A stretch of DNA of 64,000 nt from Orthonyx spaldingii (Eukaryota > Chordata > Aves > Passeriformes > Orthonychidae): assembly GCA_013397795.1 (NCBI GenBank), contig VZTJ01000255.1, positions 1,733,930-1,797,929 on the forward strand. Direction: 5' to 3'. The position numbers were made by a program, and so were the translations under genes. The notes below the pieces were generated by a model that was given only the letters and a program-made list of their open reading frames with translations, did no database searches and had not been told where the DNA came from. Each line of letters starts with the position of its first letter. Within the stretch, counting starts at the first letter, position 1. Shown here in pieces: positions 35,806 through 46,887 of this stretch.

Positions 35806-38224
35806 TTGTTAAACACAGCAGTTGGGATGTAACTCCTAGGAAGAACAAGTGGTTTAGGAAGTCCAAGAGTCACTCACTGCTGCAAAGCAGATGTAATCAT
35901 TTGGTACACGTTTCTTCTTGCTCCTGTACAGATCTACTGACATTCATTGGTCAAGGTGTCAAACACACGTTCAGCAGCATTTCAGCACTTGCAAGGACCA
36001 GCAGTGTGGTACAGAACCATCCAAATGGGCCAAGAAGAAATGGGCATCAGGGCAGCATGAAAGCAAGCACAGGTCTGTATTGCCCAGTGATTTTTTCCTT
36101 TCATCTATCAGACATTTCTCAGTGCACCACAGGAAAGCATCTGAGAACATATATATCTGGAAGCACAGTGTTTTCAACCTGTCCAGAAATGTTACAAGCC
36201 TAATATTTCAAAGGTCCTCTCTGCATGGAGACTGTAATTCAGATTGAAGCAGAAATAACTGGTTGCATAGATACAGCTACTGAGCTGTGTCAGTCACCAC
36301 AGAAATGGCAGAAGCTGCTGCTGTCCTTTCTTTCCGAGTTCACTTGCCTCTGGAGCTCAGTTGTGGAATGGCCTTTGTGGGTACTCCTAATCTACTTCTG
36401 CACAAAGTCAGCTGGCGTCATTTAACCTACTGTTTAATGTATTTTGAGCTAATCTTGGCTGACCTTTTGCTGAAGAAAACAACAAACACTTGTATGAGCC
36501 CTTCTACCAGCTCTGCTCTGATGACAGTGCCCTCCAGCAGAAAAACAGTCATGTCTAAAACTTCCACAGATGCTTTCACAAAAGTCATTTAACGTAACTC
36601 CACAGCTAAGAGCTCACTGCCTGCACAGGCAAGGTGTAGTGGAGCAGAATGTGGATTTTCTCCTTTTAATCCCTAAATTAGAAATGCAGCTATGTTCCCA
36701 CATAGACAGTAGGATGCTTAGACTATGGAATTCAGGATTGGATTTTTTATTTTTCAGTTCTGCACAAGAAATAAAGACTGCAAGCTGTGTTACAGTCGTG
36801 TGATTAAGTTGGCAGAGCTAGAAATCACAGATGTTGTGTTTGTACTGAACGATCATCCCACCAGGATTTCTGTTGAAAATCTATTCCAGAACCTGATTCT
36901 TCTGATTACTAGAAACATTCTAAATTTCAACCCTAAATTTATTCATAACTATTCTTTGTCTTTGGTGATTGCCATTTCACTGCCTGCGTACTTATAGGCA
37001 TCAATCATAGTGTTAGAAAGGACTTTATATAGAGCAATCAGAAGAAATATGCTTCAGTAAACACGACCTGAAATTGAAAAAAGGATGGCTTTATCAAGTT
37101 TTTTGGTTAAAACACAAGTTTGCTGTGATCACCTCTTCCCTGCATTAAAAAAAAAATCAGATCTGGCGTCAGCTGGTTTATTTGAAGAAAAAAATAGAAA
37201 GGGTATACTGATCATTAGTAAAAGGTTCATTCTTAAAACTTGTTTACTTTTAATAACACAGAGTTGTTTTAAAAGGACATAGGGCTTTCATATTAACAAT
37301 CCTTTCTTCCTCAGTAATCAGAATTTGTAAGAATAGAATTATGTGAAATTATTCATTTTTAAATAGATATTTTACAACACTTGCCCCCTAAAAAATCCGC
37401 AAAGGCAGCACCTTCTTTTATTTGCTTTAAAATGTCTGGATTTTTAACAGCAAAGAATCTTATAAAAGAATAGTCTGCTGTCTGTGCAATTGCCTTTACA
37501 GGTGTCCTACGTTATTATTTCACATGAATACAGAATAGACAAGAACTAATGTGCCAAGAAAAATGTAATATGCAAAATGGCTGATATCTAGAAAGCCATT
37601 ACTTCTCTAAGGTAAATAATTTTTTAACAAAAATTCATTCCTCAGCCTGTATCTGTCTGAACTCTAATGCAAAGCCTTCAGGTCAAAGAGTGCATCATAT
37701 GAGGGATATCTGCACACTTACACACACAAACAGCTTAATGTCATAAAGTCTCTGACAAAAACCTCCTAATTGTTCACTTTTGGCAATTATGCATCTAAAA
37801 ACTGGAAATTAGATTAAGAAAAGGAACCAAAACCCATGAAGATTTCAATGATGCTTAAGGAACTCCCTTTCCTCTCCTCCTTCCATACTCAGCATGGAGA
37901 TCCCCAGCCCCAAAAGAAGCAGCTGGCTTTTCAGTCTCAGGTCTCTGGTACTGATCCAAAGGCAACTCTAACTTGCTCTCTCTGCTGTCTTCCTAGCTAG
38001 GATCTACAGTGTTTTCACCTCATCCACCTTATAGCAAAGATATGTTTGAGCTTATTTAAATAAGAATTCCACTTCACTCAAAATAGAGTTGTTCCTTTGG
38101 ACAACCTACAGCACTGGGACCAGTAGATATGTTCATGCATTATACAAAAAATGGTAAAAGTAATTGTTCACGAGACTCAAAATGAAATTGGTCTTAATAT
38201 CTGGAATAGGACATGAAAAAGTTA

Positions 38225-38565
38225 GGGAAGGTACATAGAAGACAAGTGAAATTATTAAAGGGATTAAAGGGAGAGGCTGTCTTAGGAGACCAGATTAAAA
38301 AATTTTCAACTGGGAGAATGCAGTGGTGAGACTTGTTCAAGCTTTATGAAATCATGACGGTGGCTGAAAGAATGAATATAGAACCATTCTTCATCAAATT
38401 GCAGAGAAATTGCAATGGAATTAAATTAAAACAGATGAAAAGAACATATTACTTTACAGTGGCTAGTGTATTTCTGGACTTGCTGCCAAAAGATGTTGTG
38501 GAAGCAGATCCCAACAAGAGGTTCAGACAGCAATTGGGTAAGTTCATGTACAAGTCCAAAAAAAA
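38225..38565 (+). mobile_element. Old CR1/L3-type LINE fragment
   Basis: Contains GGACTTGCTGCCAAAAGATG followed by TTGTGGAAGCAGATCCCAAC and CAGCAATTGGGTAAGTTCAT, the same 3' landmarks as in the fragment near 35.7 kb, in the same orientation. The upstream part (GGAGAGGCTGTCTTAGGAGA and following) fits the preceding section of such elements. Heavily eroded. Confidence 0.55.
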
Positions 38566-41500
38566 AAGGACAGTGAAAGCACCAGGCAAGGATTTACCTT
38601 TCTAAGAGCCACAAAGCTAGGGGAGTACAAAGAAGAGAGTTTCAAGAAGGTGACCAAGCTTATGTGCACTCTGTAAATAGTTTCTCCTACTGCTGCTGTT
38701 TTTATTTGCTTTTCTGTTTAGAAAAACAGGATTTTGTATTAGCAAAGCCTTGAAGAACCTCAGGGGAGGGAGAGGGCTATAGGTAATGAAAACAAGAACA
38801 AAAAAATGGACAACAATAAACAACAAATGATAGAAAGGGAAGAGTTACAGGACTACACAGAGGAAAATACAGAGCTAGGGAAATGGAGGAGGGCATGAAG
38901 CAGAGATACCCTGATATCATTTGTCGTTCCTTGAAGGTTAACCAAGGAGCAGGTGGATGCTGCCCAGTGATGCTCTGCCTGGAGATGTGGGAGGATGATG
39001 AAATGAATGGACACAGGTTCCACTGTCACCAGGATCCCCCCATCCAGCTTTCTTCTTCTGGTGACATGAACAACCAACAGGGTCTGGAAGCTGTTGATGA
39101 GGAGATCCTGCAACTTCATTAGGGAGTGTATAAATAAAACGTGCAGCGGGAAAAGCACAGCTGGAACTTCAATGAGCATTTCTGGAGGAGAGATGGCATT
39201 TGATGTAAACTCAAAGCACCTGATGTGTGCTAGGGTCTCTTGCCACTCTCTGAGAAAAAAAAGATCCACACTCCAACTCAGTGGGGCATTTTCCCCATTT
39301 ATGTAGGTGAAAGTCACTCTTGAGTAACTAATGCTGTTCAAGAAATGGTATGAAATATTTAGGACAAAGGGAACTTAGAGAGAATTTGAAAACTTAGCTA
39401 ATCCCAGGTGCAATTAAAATAGGGTAGTAACTATTTTAAAGAGAGAACTAAAAATTATGTGCAACATCTCAGTAAAATTCTTCTATTTTCATTAAACTGA
39501 CTGAACACAAAATTTTATGTTAAAGTACTATTTCATGTTCATTCTTTGATGAAGTTACCTACCACTTCGGAGAAGGGGATACCAACACAGGTATTTCCCA
39601 GTGGTAAATGGTATACCTTACTTATTATAATGCTCTCTTTCAATGAGAAATGAGTTTTTCACCATTATTTTTTATTTAACTGGAGGATCCATGAAGCATT
39701 TGTCATTGGTTTGCAGTTCAGAAACCACTTTTATTATAGAGGTAACTTCATAAAATGAAGTTCATGGGGCATTGCTTTTGGTTCTGAATAAAAATAAATG
39801 AAAATGTTTGTAATAAATATCATCTATGTTGTCCATCTTCACTTCTAGCATCTTCTAAAAGTCAAATTTGCTGATGAATGAATGGCAACAATTCTAACAT
39901 GATGCACAGAATTAGATTACCAAATCTGTGAGATCACAAAAGAAAGGTGCTTGTGGCAAAAGTCCCATTTTGTTACCCTTTTCTTAAGAGTGTAGTTGCA
40001 CAAAACACGGGACACGTTCAGACACTACACTGTCTGCACTGTCCTGCACTAAGACATTGGAAAGTCATTCCAGCCAGTTTCACTGGACTATAATGTAAGG
40101 ATCCCAAAGGATTTGCTGGAAACAAAGACTGATAATTTTAATTCCTATGTTATCAGTAAAAATAACTGGTTTGAAACAGATATATCAATACGTACCATAG
40201 AGGTCCTATTGAAAATTGTAACAAGTAACTGGAGTAGATATAAATCTAGGCTGAATGTGACACAACAGTAAATTTGCAAAAAGAGGCATATATGGGATTG
40301 GAATGGGGGAAAGACGACACTTCTTTTATTACTCCCTATGCATGGAACCATGGGAAACACTGAACTGCGAGCAGGGGAGGGCAGAGAGTGGGGAAAGAAG
40401 TTTACAGTTTCTCTCTAGGAAATCTAGGAAATATTTTTTGCCCCTGGCTCCTGAATTACAGAACAAAATGAAACAAATGTCATATTAAAAGGAGTTTATC
40501 AGTTTCAGTAATACTGGACGTAGCCTCCCTGTCCAGCATATTAATTACAAAAGGAGCTTTGTTGGTTCTGTTATGGGAGAGTTCAAATGAAGAGAAGTGT
40601 TCTAAGTCTCATTCCTTTCTTAAAACTGGGATATGGGATGAAGACACATGGTTCTCAAAGTGAGCTTTGAGAGCAAAATATCCCATTGGAGACTATTCTG
40701 TGCCATGTCCTCCACTTCCACAAGCTGCCAAAATTATTATAATCACGGAAGGATTTAATTAACAGCCCAGACACTACAGGGTCTTTTAAGTTGGAAACTG
40801 AATGTTGAATTTTCCCAAAACATTTTTTTCATGCTGATGTGGATGATGCACAGATGCAATAGAGCTTTGGTTTATCTTGCTTCAAAGGCAAACAGTAGCA
40901 ACTGAAGCAGTAAATGGCCTTTGAGAGGCAGGTGAATTTGTGAGGTTTGTTGACCATCTTTTCATCTTTGTTATAAGAAATAAAAGAGGAATTACTTCAA
41001 TAGCAGTCAGATGGCCAAAAGAGGACAAGAGACACTGAATGCGTAGCAATAGCTGAAATTGTATACTAAACTATCTCATATTTGCTTGGCAATGAGAAAA
41101 AATTTGCTGACATGCTTTCTCTCTTCCTCCCAGAGTGAAAACAGGCTAGAAAACAAAGTAATGAAGCTGTGATGAAATGATTTGTTGATATTTGTTCCAC
41201 AGCAAACACAGCTCTAGAGGATTTCATTTTTCTAGAGAAAAGGTGTGAAAGCATTTTCATGCTACATTTCAAACTCAGCTCCACTTCACCAGCCTTCTGC
41301 ACCAATTCTCAGGTCAATGTCATAAATTTCCATTTCAAAATAGCAGCCTGTTTTTCCACTATAATCCTTACTCACCCAGTCTTTCTTCCCCCGTTCCAGT
41401 TACTGTGGTAAGCAGAACAAAATACTTGTGTGACTTCAAGCACATGAATAATCCACCAAGGTCAGACCTCAGTGCTGTCCCTCCGTTGTTACTGTGTTTT

Positions 41501-44500
41501 TTCATGTCTTCAAATTCATTCTATTGCAAAGAAAAAAGCAGGCAAAAAGGATAAAGGTTTTTTCATGTTGCATATAGTAGAAACTACATTTTGAAGTTTC
41601 TTTTCTCCAGGGCAGAGAGTTCAGTGGCAGTCTTGAAACTCAGGACTCTATTGGGATTGTATATAACACTGCTTAATAAAGTAAGTGCAAACATAAATAC
41701 TCTTAACACCTGACTTCTGTTCTGTTCATCTGCATGTTTTCTTGCTACTGTTAGAAAAAACCCCAAACTTAACTGCATTATTTTAACATCCATCTTCAAT
41801 GTTTTGAAAAAGCAGACTTCATTGTGGGGAATCTTCCCTGTTCCCCCTGCCCCAACATTACTCTTTGTTCTGTAGGAAAAAAAAAAATAAATCTGTGAGG
41901 TTGAACTGGAGTAAATACTCAAGAGCAGTAATGTCCTGATTTCCCTTCACACATAGTAATGGTTTCACAAAAAGGTCTGGTCATTTGCTCCAAGTTTTTA
42001 CACACAATATCGAAAATCATAATCAAAAAGAGTCTAAATAATGCCAAAATCCTCCTGTAGGTTTCTTTCAACTGAGGACTGTTTCAGGAACTCTGACAGT
42101 TGTGCACAAAGTGAATTAACATAAACATTAGGTTACTTTCATTGTAATAATAGTAACAATTTAATGTAATCAGTGCAGTGATGGAGTAATGAGTCATTGC
42201 TTTAGGAAAATGACCAAGGAGTCTGGAAAAGGCTAACAAACACTGTAGTCAATGAAGATTGCCTGCCTTTAGTATACATTGGGAATTAATGAGACCTGTC
42301 TCCACTATTAGAATAGTAGATAGAGACACTCCACCTCCAAGGCCTTGTTTGCACTGAGGCATTACTTAGATCAATCCCACCTTACCAGACAGCACAGTCT
42401 GGAGCAGTAATGCACACCAACCATCATCAAATTGTTGTCCAACCCCCTCCCTGGTAAATGAAACAGAAAAGGCCAGTGCTTCATCCAGCACTGCTGTTCC
42501 ATGCCACATCACAAGGAGAGGCACAGACACACAGAGGCACAGCATTGCTACTGCAAGAGAGGGGGGAGTTATGGAGGAAAAACAAAAAANAAAAAAAACC
42601 CAAAAAAAAAAAAAAAAAAAAAAAAAAAGAAAAAGAGAAAGAAAAACATACTTCATGGCTGCTAATTAAGTTCAGTCTCCTTGTGGAACCTACTTTTGGG
42701 GTGAGGTAATTCAGAGAATCCTCATTTGTACAATAGAATTTTCTCCTAATTCCTTCCCATGCAAGACCTGTTTTTCCTTTTTTTCCCTGCTTCTTTGGGT
42801 CTGAATGACTAAGCTTTTCTACAGTCTTTTTTTCAATAAAACCTTTTTGCTTCCGCCCAAGGAACAGTTAGAATAACTAGCCCTTTGTATTTTAAGTTAT
42901 TCATTAAAGTTAAATGGCTTTATCTTCAAGCTTGTCCTAGGGCAACTATTATAAGGTTAACCTTTATATAGCAGTGAATCCAGATAAGTTTCTCAATTTT
43001 CTCTGAATCTGGCCAGACACAAATATGTATGTCTATGCCCTTGCTATGGTTCACAGTTGCTGCCTCAATACCTATTTTGATTTCCCAAAGCAGCACTGAA
43101 CATCAAGGGGAAAAAGGTCACAAGGCAGTTGCAGAAAGACATGAGAGAATCTCATAATTTCTTTTCTTATTTTTTTGTAAGACTGTGTGATCCTCAATAC
43201 ACAGTCCAGATACAACTGGATTACTGTACTTAATACAGGGGTAACAAAAAACCACCAAAACTACACAAACCAAACACCAAATCCAGTAAGTTCCCTACAG
43301 AGCAATCTTACCAGTCTTTACCCCAGCCACATATTCCTAACAGATCACCATCCCCAAATCTCTCCCAAATCTGGAGTGCTCCTTGGCAGCCTCACCTAGA
43401 AAGCAGATTCTTTTCTTCTTTAGTTTCACTTTTCAAATTAAAAAGCTCTTTGAATGCTTTCCTAAAGTTCCTTTCCAAAACAAAGAAGATGGGAAGCTCA
43501 TATCTAAAACCAAGGGACATTTACACAAATCTACTGGGTACAATTAGGCAAATTAAAATTTAAGCAACTTCTTGTATCCATTGCTATATGCAGTTTTTTG
43601 CTTTGGCAGTAAGAACCAAACATTGTTAGATTTAATTACTCAAACTACTACAGGATCATTTTAAAACATGTTGTTTTCTCTTCCACAAGATGGAGTGCAG
43701 TGATAATATCTGAGGATTTTCAAATTGCATCAATATATCATATCTCCCTTGTGCTAGAAAAACCCCTTAAAAACTTTATCCAACCACAGCAAGACTAATC
43801 AGAAGCCCCTGTGGGGCTGGTTAGCCGTGCCTGTTTCAGATGAGAGGAGTTCAAAGTGCACCCCAAAAAAGAAAGCTCACAGGTTCTTTTGATTCTTTTC
43901 TTTTGCGTTCAATATGAGCAGCAGAATTTAATAGTGATGAGAACTGAACTTAACTCTGACGGGAAATTGCAAAATATATCACACCCACTTGTAAAAGAAA
44001 ATTTAAGAATAAAGAAATAATTTCACTCAGATAAGAATTTTGTAAAGCAGACAGAAAGAATTGCTCTTTCTCAGTATCTGCCTTGCAGTTCCCAGCCATA
44101 GCCTTGTGGGTGCAGGGCTGCTGAACTCAATCAAGAGTTGAACGTCTCAAAAATCAAAGCAATATCAATGCTTTGATTGGATGTAGCTGCTAGCATTCTG
44201 CTGGCATCCCATCAGTTGCGTGCTTAAGAGATGCATTTAGGAGAATGAGAAGCTTCCTTATTCTCTTCTTTAATAGTCTGAGTTCACTTTGCGCAGTTGT
44301 GATCTGATGTAGAGAGAGACTTGTTAGCTGGCAATCAGGTAAAAGCACTTTGAATAGGAATGGGAATCGTGAAAGACTCTTCCTTCAGACACCAAGCTTT
44401 GTAAGAGAATATAGTTTTCATACCAGTTTACATCCTTTTTGTAGCCATTTAATATGGTATAGTGAGTCTTGGCAATAATACTTATATATTAACACAGTTA

Positions 44501-44900
44501 CTTAAAACTACGTTAGCTACCCTGAACCATGTAGACTTTGGCCTGAAATGATGATCTTTGGCTTTGCACTTCTCAGCATCAGTAGTCACCCTATCCCAGT
44601 TTGGAAGCGATATGGCTGCCAATGCAATACTGTGCAACCTTAGCACTGCGACTATATCCTGCTTGGAAGACCCTCCTTACAAAACTAGCTGTGTGCCCAA
44701 AGTGGAGACATAAAGGCTTGTCTTAGTCCTTAAAAATCAGCTGGCACAACACTATATAATAAAGTGACTCTTAGAGACACGTTACATTTTCCTTTTACGT
44801 ACACCAGGACTGCAGTACTAACAAGCGCATACCATATTTATGTCCCTGCCAGGCAGGAGGCTTGGCGCTCCTCTGCATTTGCTAATCCTGCTCTTCAGTA
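38566..44900. other. Intergenic DNA, no gene recognised
   Basis: AT-rich sequence. It includes a single N at 42590 within an A-rich low-complexity tract (42582-42645). A 162-codon minus-strand frame at 38853-39341 has no family motif. No splice-site pair with coding potential was found. Confidence 0.5.
42582..42645. repeat. Poly-A / A-rich tract with one unresolved base
   Basis: About 60 bases of nearly pure A with a few C and G, including one N at 42590. It could be the tail of an eroded retroelement or a simple repeat. Homopolymer length is unreliable. Confidence 0.8.
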
Positions 44901-45134
44901 TCTTTTACCTGGATTTTTAAGGAAACGCCTTCAACTTTACAGGAACAGCCCGCTCGGCGCTGGGCGGTGAGAAATGACACAGGGGGGAAAGCTGCAGCTG
45001 TGCCGAGCCCAGATCTGCCGAGCGGGTCTGCGGGAGGGCGGCACGGACGTAGCGCTGCCGCTCCGCCAGAACGCGCCCACGGCTACCAGGGGCAGGGGGC
45101 GGGAGCCGCTGGGCCGGAGCCTGCGCGCACCCCC

Positions 45135-45162
45135 GGGGGCGGAGCCGCGGCGCGGGCGGGGC
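45135..45162 (+). promoter_or_regulatory. Two GC boxes (Sp1-type)
   Basis: GGGGGCGGAGC at 45135-45145 and GGGCGGGGC at 45154-45162. They lie 425-450 bases before the putative leader-exon donor, a reasonable place for a TATA-less core promoter. Confidence 0.5.
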
Positions 45163-45199
45163 TCTGCGGCGGCGGGCGGGACGGGCGGTGCGGGGAGCG

Positions 45200-45586
45200 C
45201 TGCTGGCGGGCGGGCAAAGAAGGAAGGACGGACGAACGGACGGACGGAGGGAAGGGAGGGAAGCACTGGCTTGCCTGTCTGCTCCTCCGTCCGCCGGTTC
45301 GGCGGCGCTGCCCGGGCAGCAGAGCCGTCGCTGAGGCAGATGGGGAGGCGGCGCTGAGCGCGCTGCCCTCCGCGGGAGTCGGTAGCCCCGGGCAGCGGCG
45401 CGACGAGCGAGCAATGTCCCGCACTTCTCTGCTTGGGCTGCCCTTCCTCCTCCTCCTTCTCCCGCTCGGGGCTCTGAAGCTTTTGTTTTCGCCGGCCGCT
45501 GCGATGGCGAGAAACTTCCCGGAGGGATGGGCTCAGGCCGGGCTTGTGCTGCGCCGGGCTCCGCAGGGCTCCGGCCGTACCGCGAG
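45200..45586 (+). other. GPR63: Putative GPR63 leader exon 1 (approximate start)
   Basis: Ends at a strong donor, GCGAG|gtgagg (GT at 45587-45588), inside the CpG island. The start is only a guess from the GC boxes. It contains an ATG at 45414 opening a 58-codon frame that begins with a signal-peptide-like run of leucines and reads to the donor in phase 2. GPR63 itself is an orphan class A GPCR encoded in mammals mainly by one large exon preceded by untranslated exons. That coding exon is not in this window, so the gene name is inferred from synteny. Confidence 0.4.
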
Positions 45587-45951
45587 GTGAGGCGAGGCGA
45601 GCGGCGGCGCCGCGGCAGTTCCGCGGGACCGGCTGCTGCTCCGCCCGGCCGAGGGGGCGGCGGGACGGGCGGCGGCGGCGGGAACAGAGTTGCGCTGGGG
45701 ACCTGTGCCGCTTCTCCCGGCCGCGGTCCCACTGCCGGGAAGGCGCTCCAGCCCCGGGGATCCGTGCCCGTGGGCCAGGACTGCTCGGGGGTCGGCGCTC
45801 CGACGAGGCTGCGTGGGCACCGGGAGCCCGGCGCCTCTTCTCCCGGCGGGGCCGTCGGCGGGCAGCGGGGGCAGAGGGGAGGCGGGAGCGCTGCCGGAGC
45901 CGAGTGGGCGCGCTCGGCTGCGTGCCGGGGCCCGTGGAGCCGCCTGGGGGG

Positions 45952-45983
45952 NNNNNNNNNNNNNNNNNNNNNNNNNNNNNNNN
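45952..45983. other. Assembly gap (32 N) in CpG island
   Basis: A run of 32 N in very GC-rich sequence 366 bases after the putative leader-exon donor. The true length is unknown. Confidence 0.95.
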
Positions 45984-46871
45984 GCGGGAGTGGCGGCGGG
46001 GCCGCGCTTCCGGCCGGGGCTCCATCCCGGGAGGGGGCCTGGCTACCACCGGCTTCCCGGGACCGGCGCTCCGGCGCACGGCTTACGGGCACGGGGGAGC
46101 TGTCTGCTGGCTGTCACCTGCTCGTCAGGCTGCTGCTTGTGCTCAACTCTTGAACCTACCGGTGTCAGTGCGTGTCTCTCCTGGAAAAAAAGAAATAGAA
46201 ACGTCTCGCTTGGTTTTGATTGTTTTTCATCTACTTAAAAGAGCATGTGATTTTCATTTGGGCGTGCCACGTGGTTTTCTTCACTTGTTTTGTAAAAGTT
46301 AAATGATACAGTGCAGTCTAACATATATATATGTATGTATCAAAGCGTATAACAAAGTTTTTCTTGTAAATCAACAAAAACACTTTGCCAAGAAAACAGA
46401 TCATTTACAGAAAGATGCCGGCAACATAGGAATTTTCAATGGTCAGAGCTAGGTATGGCTGGAAAGTTAGATCCGTGCCCAAGAGAGTTGTTAAACAAAA
46501 TTGTTTGTCCTTACTGAAATGGATAATGAATGCTTAAGCAGTGGCAAATGGGTTTTGCATAATGCATTTTCAGTGGGACATATTGCACATTCTAACGTTA
46601 GAGCTAAGGCGTCAGAGGCATCAGATTATGAAAAGGGCAGTTTTAAATAGACCGTTTCTAGATAACTGAAAACGTAAAGAAATGTCAAGGAGATTTGTTT
46701 CAAGATTGCTAACACAGAATAGCTGCATATTGTCAGTTGTCAAATGTGGTTTTTTGTTGTTTTTGCACAGTTATCTGTTGTGAAAATGTATTTGCCAATA
46801 TTGCTCTAGCTCCAGCATAACAAAATAGACCCACTAGTAATTACATTCTTAGTCTACAGAAGTAAATTTGG

Positions 46872-46887
46872 TAATTACTAGTAATTA
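46872..46887. repeat. 16-bp perfect palindrome with two TAATTA cores
   Basis: TAATTACTAGTAATTA is its own reverse complement. A direct copy of its right part, ACTAGTAATTA, lies 44 bases upstream at 46833-46843. TAATTA is the homeodomain core, so this could be a cluster of homeodomain sites about 1.3 kb after the putative leader exon. Function is inference. Confidence 0.45.

Larger units (their letters stand above)
44930..46150. promoter_or_regulatory. CpG island, putative GPR63 promoter
   Basis: About 1.2 kb of GC-rich, CpG-rich sequence bounded sharply by AT-rich DNA. It has GC boxes at 45135-45145 and 45154-45162, a GGAC-type tandem run near 45225-45262 and an N-run at 45952-45983. In mammals the gene after NDUFAF4, in the same direction, is GPR63, so the island is inferred to be its promoter. 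The distance from NDUFAF4 (about 25 kb) is roughly half the human spacing, as usual for birds. A novel non-coding transcript is the main alternative. Confidence 0.7.

Noticed and set aside
35900..37000. Cluster of overlapping plus-strand frames that might be a decayed DNA transposon
   Set aside because: No transposase motif or terminal inverted repeats could be identified.
38853..39341. 162-codon minus-strand frame
   Set aside because: No family motif; this length is plausible by chance in 64 kb. A decayed transposon is possible but I could not support it.
44917..46092. Very long minus-strand open frames (about 390 and 380 codons) across the second CpG island
   Set aside because: Stops are rare in GC-rich sequence. 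The text is low-complexity Pro/Ala/Arg/Ser, two frames are open at once, and the frame crosses an N-run.
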